The position numbers and the translations under genes are program-made. Positions 27,055 to 34,865 of a DNA stretch of 64,000 nucleotides are shown here, one piece after another. Location of the stretch: the NCBI GenBank assembly GCA_002492725.1, contig DLAF01000050.1:66672-130671 (forward strand). The letters run 5' to 3'. Within the stretch, counting starts at the first letter, position 1. Each line of letters opens with the position of its first letter. The notes under the pieces were generated by a model. The model was not told the DNA's origin and ran no database searches. It worked only from the letters and a program-made list of their open reading frames with translations. The stretch is from Lachnospiraceae bacterium UBA7054 (lineage in GTDB: Bacteria; Bacillota; Clostridia; Lachnospirales; Lachnospiraceae).

Positions 27055-28047
27055 TTAACCATAATAGCCTCGATACCAGTCCACAAATTTCTGCAAGCCT
27101 TCCTCTATGGAGGTGTCCGGCTTAAAGTCGTAATCCCGCATCAGGTCGCTCACATCCGCATAAGTCTGATAGACGTCGCCCGGCTGCATGGGAAGATACT
27201 CCTTTTTGGCTTCCCTGCCAAGGCAGCGCTCCAGCGTTTCCACAAATTCCATCAGCTTTACCGGTTTATTGTTGCCGATATTGTACAGCTGATAGCGCAC
27301 GCCCTTTTCGTTTTCCGCGGGCGGATTACACAAGATATTCTCCACGCCCCGCACAATGTCGTCAATATAGGTAAAATCGCGGTACATATCGCCCTGATTG
27401 TAAATCTGGATCGGCTCCCCCGCAAGAATCTTTTTGGTAAACTTAAAGTACGCCATATCCGGCCGTCCAAAGGGCCCATAAACCGTAAAAAAGCGCAGCC
27501 CCGTTACCGGGATCTGATAGAGTTTGCTGTAGGCATGTGCCATCAGTTCATTTGATTTTTTGGTAGCGGCATAGAGGCTCACCGGCTCGTCCACCTGATC
27601 CTTCGTGGAGAAGGGCACTTTTTTGTTGCCGCCGTAAACAGAGCTTGAGGACGCATAGACCAGGTGCTCTACCGGAAAGAAACGGCAGCTCTCAAGAATA
27701 TGAAAAAATCCCATCATATTAGATTCCATATAGGCAGTCGGATTGTCAATGCTGTAGCGCACGCCTGCCTGCGCCCCCAGATTCACCACGATCTGGGGAT
27801 GAAATTCCTGAAAAGCGCGGAACACATCCGCATAATCCGCAAGATCTCCCCGCAGGAAGCTGAAATTATCGTAGGAATCCAGGATTGCCAGACGATCCTC
27901 TTTCAGCTTCACATCATAATAATCATTCATATTGTCAAAGCCGATCACCCTGGCTCCCTGTTCCAACAGACGCTTTGACAGATGAAAGCCGATAAAGCCC
28001 GCGCCGCCGGTAACCAGATATGTCTTAGAAGGATCTAATGCTCTCAT
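27055..28047 (-). CDS. UDP-glucuronate 4-epimerase-like NAD-dependent epimerase
   Basis: A 330-residue short-chain dehydrogenase/reductase. The Rossmann motif is GGAGFIG (14-20), followed by the FDNMNDYYD signature typical of UDP-glucuronate epimerases. YASSSSVYGG leads to catalytic Tyr159 and Lys163 (YAATK). The start at 28047 follows GGGAG by 5 bases. It follows UDP-glucose dehydrogenase in the operon, so together they would convert UDP-glucose to UDP-glucuronate and then UDP-galacturonate, giving an acidic sugar for the surface polymer. Confidence 0.9.
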   Translation of the reverse strand: MRALDPSKTYLVTGGAGFIGFHLSKRLLEQGARVIGFDNMNDYYDVKLKEDRLAILDSYDNFSFLRGDLADYADVFRAFQEFHPQIVVNLGAQAGVRYSIDNPTAYMESNMMGFFHILESCRFFPVEHLVYASSSSVYGGNKKVPFSTKDQVDEPVSLYAATKKSNELMAHAYSKLYQIPVTGLRFFTVYGPFGRPDMAYFKFTKKILAGEPIQIYNQGDMYRDFTYIDDIVRGVENILCNPPAENEKGVRYQLYNIGNNKPVKLMEFVETLERCLGREAKKEYLPMQPGDVYQTYADVSDLMRDYDFKPDTSIEEGLQKFVDWYRGYYG

Positions 28048-28066
28048 AGTCTCTCCCTTTTCTGCC

Positions 28067-29377
28067 TCAACGCCCGATACTGTAATATTCAACGCCCGCC
28101 TCTGTCATCTGTTTCACGCTGTAAACGTTTCGTCCGTCGTACACCAGCGGAATCCGCATCCGCTCCTTAAAAGTCCCGGGCGTCACCCGGCGGATTTCCT
28201 CCCATTCCGTAAAGACAAAACAGATATCCGCATTCTGCAAAGCCGCCTCCGGCGTATCCGCATAAGTAATGACACCTCTGTCATTTTTCCCTTCCGGGAA
28301 AAACTTCTGAAAATTCTTCGCCGCTGCCGGATCAAAGGCAGTGATTTGCGCACCGTTTTCCAGCAAAAGCTTTATATTATCCAAAGACGGTGCCTCCCTG
28401 AGATCGTCCGTGCCGGGCTTAAAAGCAAGCCCCAGAACCGCCACTTTCAATCCCTCAAAAGTGATCATGCGTTTGCAGGCCTTCTGATAGAGTCTGGTCT
28501 TCTGGGCTGCGTTCACATCCACCGCCGCTTCCACGGTCTTTAGCTGATAGCCGTTTTGCGCCGCCAGATACTTAAGGGCTTTGGTATCCTTGGGAAAACA
28601 GCTTCCGCCGTAACCGATGCCTGCCTTTAAGAAGTTTGCGCCGATCCTCGTGTCGTAACTCATACCCTCCGCCACCGCGTCGATGTCCGCTCCCACCAGC
28701 TCGCAGAGGTTTGCGATGTCGTTCATGTAGGAAATTTTCAGCGCCAGAAAATCATTGCAGGCGTACTTGATCATCTCCGCTGACCGCCTGTTCACGGAGA
28801 CAATGGGAAGGCCAAAGGGCTCATAAATCTCTTTGAGAAGCGCCTCTGCCTCTCTGCTTTCAGTGCCGATAATGATGCGGGCCGCATGGAGCGTGTCATG
28901 CACCGCCGAACCCTGTGCCAGAAACTCCGGATTGGAAGCGACCTCCACCTTCACATCCCGCTTCAAAAAATCGTGGATGAACTGCTCCACCTTGTCGTTG
29001 GTGCCCACAGGCACCGTGGATTTCACCACCACCAGACAGTCCCGCTCCACGGATTCGGCGATCTGCCTCGAAACCGTGGCAATATAGCTTAAATTGGCTG
29101 AGCCGTCAGGCTGTTCCGGCGTGCCCACACCGATAAAAATAGCGTCCTTATCCCGATAGGCCTGCGCGTAATCCGTGGTATAGTGGAGTCTGCCCGCCGC
29201 GTTGTTTTTCCGCATCAGCTCCTCCAGGCCTTCCTCGTAGATGGGGCTCTGTCCCGCCTCCATCATTTTTACCTTTTTTTCATCCACGTCCACGCAGGTG
29301 ACGTCATGTCCCTTTTCCGCGAAGCACACACCCGCCACCAGCCCTACATATCCTGTTCCTGCAACCGCGATCTTCAT
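28067..29377 (-). CDS. ugd: UDP-glucose 6-dehydrogenase
   Basis: A 436-residue enzyme. N-terminal NAD-binding motif GTGYVGL, catalytic Cys260 in GYGGSCFPKD and a C-terminal UDP-binding domain with LGLAFKPGTDDLREAP. It oxidises UDP-glucose to UDP-glucuronate with two NAD. An AAAGGAG site precedes the ATG. It sits between a GT8 glycosyltransferase gene and the UDP-glucuronate epimerase gene, spaced by about 20 bases on each side. Confidence 0.95.
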   Translation of the reverse strand: MKIAVAGTGYVGLVAGVCFAEKGHDVTCVDVDEKKVKMMEAGQSPIYEEGLEELMRKNNAAGRLHYTTDYAQAYRDKDAIFIGVGTPEQPDGSANLSYIATVSRQIAESVERDCLVVVKSTVPVGTNDKVEQFIHDFLKRDVKVEVASNPEFLAQGSAVHDTLHAARIIIGTESREAEALLKEIYEPFGLPIVSVNRRSAEMIKYACNDFLALKISYMNDIANLCELVGADIDAVAEGMSYDTRIGANFLKAGIGYGGSCFPKDTKALKYLAAQNGYQLKTVEAAVDVNAAQKTRLYQKACKRMITFEGLKVAVLGLAFKPGTDDLREAPSLDNIKLLLENGAQITAFDPAAAKNFQKFFPEGKNDRGVITYADTPEAALQNADICFVFTEWEEIRRVTPGTFKERMRIPLVYDGRNVYSVKQMTEAGVEYYSIGR

Positions 29378-29402
29378 ATTTTTAGCTCCTTTTGCTTATT
29401 AT

Positions 29403-30347
29403 TCATTCTCCGCTCAACAATCTGCGTATCTTCCGCACAAACCGCTGCATCACTGTCGGCCCATGATTCCTTTTTGCCTTCTCCTCATCAAAGAGGACGT
29501 AAAGTTCAGGATATCCTTTTACAAAATCCCACCAGGCCGACCCCAGATTGGTGTCATAGCGTATCCAGGGCTTGTCCCCTGCATAGTGAAGAATGGCAGG
29601 GTGCTCCTGCGCCTTACGGCTCTCCGCCTCCGTATAAATTCCCTCCGCCACAAACTGTTCAAAGTCTTTTGCGGACAGATAGGCAAATCTGTTATATTTC
29701 GGAGACAGATAGACGATTGCCCCCTGACAGGTAATATTTAAAATATCCTGATCCTGATAATAAAATCTTTCCCGCACCAGCGCATTCCAACGCGCATCCA
29801 GCCCTCTTTTTCTCACTTCGGCCAGATTCAGAAGCGTCACCCCGGCATTGATATAACCGCCCTTCATCCCCGCGAGGAGATGCCAGTAGGGCCTTTTTTC
29901 GTTCCACTCCCACTTCTGCCTCAGATTGACGGCCCCCTTTACCGCCGCCAGCACTTTTCCCTCCAGCGGCGTCTCCCATAGCGGGACCAGGCTCTCCCTC
30001 ACCAGCACATCAGCGTCCAGATAAAGAATCTTATCAACCTCCGGTAAAAGCGTCGGCAGCGCCAGCCGCAGATAGGTGCCCGCAGAGATGCCCCGCACTT
30101 CATAGGCGCCTGCATAGGGATTTTCGACGCAGTGCATCTTAAGTGCCGCGCCTTCATCAATTTTTTTCATCAGAGCGCGAAGCGGCTCCTCACAAGCGCC
30201 AGCCGCCTGCGTACAGACGCAGTGAATCTCCCAGCAAGCGTCCTCCTCTGCGGAAGCTGCGAGGAGGGAAGCTGCCGCTGCCTGCACCTGAGCCGTTAAA
30301 TTTTCATCAAAGCAAAAGACTGCCTTTCGCGTTTCCATATGTTTCAT
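29403..30347 (-). CDS. Family 8 glycosyltransferase
   Basis: A 314-residue GT-A enzyme. The metal-binding motif is YLDADVLV, and the family's late HYAGDKPW motif is present. GT8 members are retaining glucosyl- or galactosyltransferases acting on lipopolysaccharide, teichoic or capsular chains. The start at 30347 (MKHMETRK) has AGGG just upstream; a second ATG at 30338 is possible. It follows the GT2 gene by 16 bases within the operon. Donor sugar not determinable. Confidence 0.85.
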   Translation of the reverse strand: MKHMETRKAVFCFDENLTAQVQAAAASLLAASAEEDACWEIHCVCTQAAGACEEPLRALMKKIDEGAALKMHCVENPYAGAYEVRGISAGTYLRLALPTLLPEVDKILYLDADVLVRESLVPLWETPLEGKVLAAVKGAVNLRQKWEWNEKRPYWHLLAGMKGGYINAGVTLLNLAEVRKRGLDARWNALVRERFYYQDQDILNITCQGAIVYLSPKYNRFAYLSAKDFEQFVAEGIYTEAESRKAQEHPAILHYAGDKPWIRYDTNLGSAWWDFVKGYPELYVLFDEEKAKRNHGPTVMQRFVRKIRRLLSGE

Positions 30348-30363
30348 TTTACCCTGACAATGC

Positions 30364-31245
30364 CTAAAAAGCAAGTTTCCACGCCAGATAGAAGAAAAAT
30401 GCGGGAACCCTGCACAAATACCACAGCGCCCTCTCCCCTGTCTCCTCTTTCAGTTTCCTTGCCGGAGTCCGCGCAAATCTGCCGTAAATCTGATAAAGCA
30501 GCATCATCTTAAGCTTGACTTTTGCGCAGATTACGGGATCATCCAGGTAAATCTTTGCGCGCAGCACCATCCCCTGCGGCGAGTGGATTTTCATCCGCTT
30601 CCCCGTGTTTGTCAAGCCGTTTTCCAGATAATCGCAGTAGTAAATATTTTCATTGATATGCACCATGCGGTAGGGCCCGGACATCTGCATCCACACCACA
30701 TCCTCCGGCAGAAACTTTTCCCCCGGAAACGTCGGAAACGGATACTGCTTTAAGATCGAGGTATAAAAAACCTCCGCCTTATCGCCGCCGATTCCCCCGT
30801 TGATGCGCACTTCGGCATAGGTGCCGATCAGTTCGTCCGCAGGAAAATAGGCAGTATTTACCCTGCCGTCCCCGTGACAGCGCAGGAAACTGTAGCCGCA
30901 CAGATTCGGCGTACCCTGATACTTTTCGTGATATCGCAGGATCGTCTCCACCGCATTTTGGGGCAGATAGTCGTCGCTGTCCACGATAAAGGTAAGTTCC
31001 GTCGTAATCTCCCGGATGCCGCGGTTTAAAGCAGTGTGTTTTCCCGCGTTTTTCTGCGCGATGTATCGTATCTCTACCGGTCCTTTTTCATAAGAAGCAA
31101 TCAGCGCTTCCGTATCGTCCCCGCTGCCGTCATCCACCACCAACCAGAGAAAGTCCTGATTTGTCTGCGCCTTCAGGCTCTCATAGAGTCTTGGCAGATA
31201 ATCCGCCCTGTTATAGGTGGGCGTTAAGATTGTCAGTTTATGCAT
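30364..31245 (-). CDS. Family 2 glycosyltransferase (soluble type)
   Basis: A 293-residue protein starting MHKLTILTPTYNRADYL. GT-A fold with VVDDGSGDDT and VDSDDYLP metal and nucleotide motifs, without clear transmembrane helices. The start at 31245 overlaps the stop of the preceding GT4 gene by eight bases (ATGCATAA), pointing to coupled translation. A longer frame to 31278 reads further into the GT4 gene. Cytoplasmic chain-building enzyme of the repeat unit, donor and acceptor unknown. Confidence 0.88.
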   Translation of the reverse strand: MHKLTILTPTYNRADYLPRLYESLKAQTNQDFLWLVVDDGSGDDTEALIASYEKGPVEIRYIAQKNAGKHTALNRGIREITTELTFIVDSDDYLPQNAVETILRYHEKYQGTPNLCGYSFLRCHGDGRVNTAYFPADELIGTYAEVRINGGIGGDKAEVFYTSILKQYPFPTFPGEKFLPEDVVWMQMSGPYRMVHINENIYYCDYLENGLTNTGKRMKIHSPQGMVLRAKIYLDDPVICAKVKLKMMLLYQIYGRFARTPARKLKEETGERALWYLCRVPAFFFYLAWKLAF

Positions 31246-32296
31246 GAATCCCCGTCGCCTCCAAAAAACGTGCCGCAATGCTGCCCGTAGAATACTTGTC
31301 CTTCAGTTTCGCACCGCCAAGGGAAAGCCTTTCCGCCAGTGCATCATCCTCTGCTACCCGAAGCATCGCCTCCGCCAGCGCCCTGCGGTCTTTCACCGGC
31401 ACCAGAAGGCCGCTTACGCCCTCTTCCATGTAAACCCGCGCGCCGCCGATCGGACAGTCTGTGGAGATCGTGGGAATTCCCATGGCAAGCGCCTCCAGCA
31501 TGGAATTGGAAATGCCTTCAAAATCCGAGGAAAGGACAAACATCCGGCTGTCTACGATCTCTTCCTTGACTTGCTTTGAAAACCCGTGCCACACCACGTC
31601 TTTGTCGATTCCAAGCTCCTTTGCCAGATTTTTCAGCTTTTCTTCCAGTTCGCCCTCGCCGTATATGTGAAGCTGATAATCCGTCCTGCGCTTTTTAAAA
31701 TCCGCAAACGCAGAAAGCAATAGCGCCTGGTTTTTCTGGCTGTGCAGCCGCCCCACCGTAACGATCTTTTTTGCCCGCTCTCCCGTATAACGCGCCGGAA
31801 GGTCCGCATCGATGGGATTGGGGATGACCACCGCCTTTTTCGCGATATCCGGCGGGAAATAGGGTATGCCGTCCTCCGTCTGAAACGTAATCACATCCGC
31901 ATGGCGGTAGGCCCAATTACGAAGCTTTTTCACATTACAGCTGTCGGGACTGTTGCGCTCCGCCACCAGAAGGCGTCTTTTCATGCCAAAGGTCGCAATC
32001 ACGGAAAATACCGCTCCCATCACGCTGAAAGCAAAGATATGACAGCCCGGATTCTTCTTAAAATAGCTGCGCATTTTTAAGATCCGCCCGCCCCAGATCA
32101 GCGGATTTCCCTTCGACTGCCTGGAGATCGCAAAATCTTCCACCCGCTCATCCAGTTCGTAGGCATGCTCATAACCTGCAAACTGCATGATTGCTACCGG
32201 GATTCCCCGCTTCACATATTCGCCGGACAAAAGCGATATCACCCGCTCTGTACCGCCGCCCGTCATGTTGGGAATGATAAATACAATCTTATTCAT
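31238..32296 (-). CDS. Family 4 glycosyltransferase
   Basis: A 352-residue GT-B enzyme. The N-terminal acceptor-binding motif is NMTGGGTERVI, and the C-terminal nucleotide-sugar motif region has EALAMGIPTIST and an EEGVSGLLVP loop. Members retain anomeric configuration and build capsule or repeat-unit chains on polyprenyl pyrophosphate. A GAGGAG site lies 6 bases before ATG. Second gene of the eight-gene operon. Confidence 0.92.
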   Translation of the reverse strand: MNKIVFIIPNMTGGGTERVISLLSGEYVKRGIPVAIMQFAGYEHAYELDERVEDFAISRQSKGNPLIWGGRILKMRSYFKKNPGCHIFAFSVMGAVFSVIATFGMKRRLLVAERNSPDSCNVKKLRNWAYRHADVITFQTEDGIPYFPPDIAKKAVVIPNPIDADLPARYTGERAKKIVTVGRLHSQKNQALLLSAFADFKKRRTDYQLHIYGEGELEEKLKNLAKELGIDKDVVWHGFSKQVKEEIVDSRMFVLSSDFEGISNSMLEALAMGIPTISTDCPIGGARVYMEEGVSGLLVPVKDRRALAEAMLRVAEDDALAERLSLGGAKLKDKYSTGSIAARFLEATGIHA

Positions 32297-32337
32297 AGAC
32301 TGCTCCTCATTTTCCGCGCATCGTGGCAGGGAAACAC

Positions 32338-34167
32338 TTAGTAATCCGTTTTCCAGATGCCCCGCTGATAAAACTGATCACTGGCGTCGATCCCCTGCAG
32401 ATCATCGTTTAAGGCGATCGTCCTGTCAAAGAGATTGGTACGGGTAAACGCAGCCACAAGCAGGAAGAAGGCAGCCGCCGCTGCCGCCATCAAAAGCTTC
32501 CTCTTCCTGCCGCGCGCCGAAGGCCCCTCTTCTCTGGCAGGCGCATTCCCCTCACGATCATGCGCCATCCCGCGCAGCTGTGCAATCCGCTTTTCCATAA
32601 ATTCCACCCACTCCGCCATACCGCAGACCGCATAAGGAATCAGCGCTGCAAAATAAGGGATCGTGTAGGACGCGCCGGATTCCCAGATCATATGAAAGAG
32701 ATACCCGCCTAAAAAGACCACTGCCCCCATCAGTTCATAAAGATTTCTGCTGTTCCACCTAAGGAGCACATAAAGCAGCGCTCCCGCCCAGATCAAGGTC
32801 TGCAAATCATTCAACAAAAGAGAATATCTCACGCTCCCCCTGCCGTAGATCAGACTCTGCAACGGCGCCGGGATCTCCACCGCCGCCTCCCGGTCTCTGG
32901 TACAAATCAAAGTGATAAAAGTGGGGTCATTCCACTGAAAGGCAGTCTTTCTCGCAAAAAAGGGGATGCCGTAATCCAAGGGATTTTCCATCAGCTCTCC
33001 CACTGTGCTTTTGATTTCCTGTTTTGTGGCTTCCACTGCCTTTTCCGTATCATAAGCAGCTTCCGTATACACATCACAGATAAACCCATTGTAAGTGCCG
33101 GGCGCCATGGGTGCGTCCTGCAATCCCATCACCACCCAGGAAATCATGGGGATTCCCTCCGGAAGTTCCCGCCCCGCGATGCGCTCCACAATCCGATTAC
33201 TGCACCCGTTACAGAGGATAACACTGCCAGCCAGGCAGAGAATAAATAACAGGGAGACCGTCCATTTTTTCGGCTGCGGATCCTTCGTTAAAAACAGGCT
33301 GTCAATCATGTCATATACCAAAAAACAGGCAATAGCGATCAGCCAGACCAAACAGTTCATCTTAAGTACCGTGGCTGCCCCCATGCAGAGTGAGGAAATC
33401 GCTATGTATCGGTAACGCCTCTTTAAAAAATAGCGTGACGCAAACCAAACCGCTCCCAAAGACAGCGCCATTCCCGGTAAAATACCGTAGAGATAGGTCA
33501 CATAAAAGGCTAACGGCGACCAAATCAGCAGGCCTATATATACCAGATTGCGCAGTCCCTTCCGAGGCCAAAAGAAGACGGTCAGCTTTGCCAGCAGGCC
33601 GTATATGACGACCAGGCAAAATACGTTTACCAGTTGAACCGCCACATAGTTCCCTGCCCCGAAAACAAAACTTAAAAGGTAGAAATAAAGGATGATGCCC
33701 GATTGAAAAGGGTATCGAAAAAGATATCCGCCTTCCTCAAAAGCGGAAAAATCCCCCTGCCGCCACTGCATGGCAACCGCCCATACCTTCGCCGGATCAG
33801 ACCCCGGCGCAAGCTGCGTCAACAACACATAAATGGTACCCACCGCAAAGGTAAATAGCAGTAGTCCCCAAAACACCATATCGTCACGCTTTTGCGTCCA
33901 TCGAAACGAATCCCGGTCCCTTATCGTCTGCCACAATCGCCGCGCTAAGAAAAATGAAGCGGAACAAAGGATAAACAGGAAAAAATGACGCAGGGGAGCG
34001 TCCGCAATGTTAAGCGTCCGCTCCTGCGGCGTGCCGTCTTCCAGTACGATTTTTCCCAAAAAGCCGGTTGAAAACAGGCTATGCAGAAGCAGGAGAAACA
34101 AAGCCCCTGCGAGCATGATTCGGAGTAAACTATTCACAAATCGGTAAAACACCGTATTCTGGTTCAT
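32338..34167 (-). CDS. Polytopic membrane glycosyltransferase, GT39/PMT-like
   Basis: About 609 residues with 11-13 transmembrane segments, an early loop carrying LAPGSDPAK, a large central extracytoplasmic region and a basic cytoplasmic segment near the C-terminus before a final helix. The plan resembles GT-C enzymes of the GT39/ArnT group, which use polyprenyl-phosphate sugars outside the membrane. The exact family is not certain. An ATG at 34194 is an alternative start; 34167 is chosen for a GGCGGGA site. First gene of the operon to 25097. Confidence 0.65.
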   Translation of the reverse strand: MNQNTVFYRFVNSLLRIMLAGALFLLLLHSLFSTGFLGKIVLEDGTPQERTLNIADAPLRHFFLFILCSASFFLARRLWQTIRDRDSFRWTQKRDDMVFWGLLLFTFAVGTIYVLLTQLAPGSDPAKVWAVAMQWRQGDFSAFEEGGYLFRYPFQSGIILYFYLLSFVFGAGNYVAVQLVNVFCLVVIYGLLAKLTVFFWPRKGLRNLVYIGLLIWSPLAFYVTYLYGILPGMALSLGAVWFASRYFLKRRYRYIAISSLCMGAATVLKMNCLVWLIAIACFLVYDMIDSLFLTKDPQPKKWTVSLLFILCLAGSVILCNGCSNRIVERIAGRELPEGIPMISWVVMGLQDAPMAPGTYNGFICDVYTEAAYDTEKAVEATKQEIKSTVGELMENPLDYGIPFFARKTAFQWNDPTFITLICTRDREAAVEIPAPLQSLIYGRGSVRYSLLLNDLQTLIWAGALLYVLLRWNSRNLYELMGAVVFLGGYLFHMIWESGASYTIPYFAALIPYAVCGMAEWVEFMEKRIAQLRGMAHDREGNAPAREEGPSARGRKRKLLMAAAAAAFFLLVAAFTRTNLFDRTIALNDDLQGIDASDQFYQRGIWKTDY

Positions 34168-34260
34168 AAATCCCGCCGTCCCACATTTTTCCATAATCTT
34201 TTCTTATTTTACCCTGTTTTTCCATAAAACACAATACGGACTCCCGTGTCACCTACAACA

Positions 34261-34386
34261 ATTCGAAGTATTTACGAATCGTATATTTCTATCTTTTGTA
34301 TTTCGGGCTACAACTTTTTGTTGTGTGATAGCATTTAGAACAACGAAAATGCCAATACTTACGGTATGCCTCGTTGTAAACAACGA
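34261..34386 (+). promoter_or_regulatory. Cluster of operator-like palindromes upstream of the XRE regulator
   Basis: Three inverted repeats stand in the gap. They are ATTCG-9-CGAAT at 34261-34279, ACAAC-TTTTT-GTTGT at 34310-34324 and the perfect TCGTTGT-AA-ACAACGA at 34371-34386. A further ACAACGA half site is at 34340-34346. The shared ACAACGA/TCGTTGT half sites suggest binding by one dimeric regulator, probably the XRE protein encoded 38 bases downstream. Confidence 0.65.
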
Positions 34387-34424
34387 AGCGCATCCTAAGG
34401 AAGCAGAAAGGAGTTTGGAAGGAA

Positions 34425-34769
34425 ATGAAAGAGCTGCGCATGATCATCCGAGACCTGCGGGAAGACAGGGATATCAAACAAAAGACCATCGCCGAATATC
34501 TGGGCGTATCGCAGCAATCCTACTCCAACTACGAAAACGGCCACCGCGAAATCCCAATCTGGGCCGTTACCAAACTCGCTAAATTCTACGAGGTCAGCAT
34601 AGACTATCTGCTCGGCATGGAAGAGGGCTACGCCGGCAGCACCAATCTAAGCGGAAAATACCTAGGAGACGTCACCATGCATGACGTCGTCTACGATATC
34701 CAAAAGCTGAATCCGCAGAACAGGCGCGATCTGCTCAAATATATTAAATTTCTGAAACAGTCGGAATAA
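34425..34769 (+). CDS. XRE-family transcriptional regulator
   Basis: A 114-residue protein with an N-terminal Cro/CI-type helix-turn-helix (about 6-65): KQKTIAEYLGVSQQSYSNYE is the recognition region, followed by VSIDYLLG, typical of the family. A short C-terminal segment has no recognisable domain. AAAGGAG and GGAAGG precede the ATG. Palindromes upstream suggest autoregulation and perhaps control of the divergent glycosyltransferase operon beginning at 34167. A strong terminator follows. Confidence 0.9.
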   Translation: MKELRMIIRDLREDRDIKQKTIAEYLGVSQQSYSNYENGHREIPIWAVTKLAKFYEVSIDYLLGMEEGYAGSTNLSGKYLGDVTMHDVVYDIQKLNPQNRRDLLKYIKFLKQSE

Positions 34770-34812
34770 GAAACAGCAAAACAGCGACACAGCAAAGATG
34801 ATAACGACATAA

Positions 34813-34841
34813 AAAACAGCGGCCGGATCGGCCGCTGTTTT
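34813..34841. terminator. Bidirectional rho-independent terminator
   Basis: Perfect 13-base-pair stem (AAAACAGCGGCCG paired with CGGCCGCTGTTTT) and a GAT loop, A-rich on the left and T-rich on the right. It ends the XRE transcript and, on the other strand, the 5.2-kb surface-protein gene whose stop lies at 34866. Confidence 0.93.
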
Positions 34842-34865
34842 ATTGTTACCCGATGGAACTGTTTT

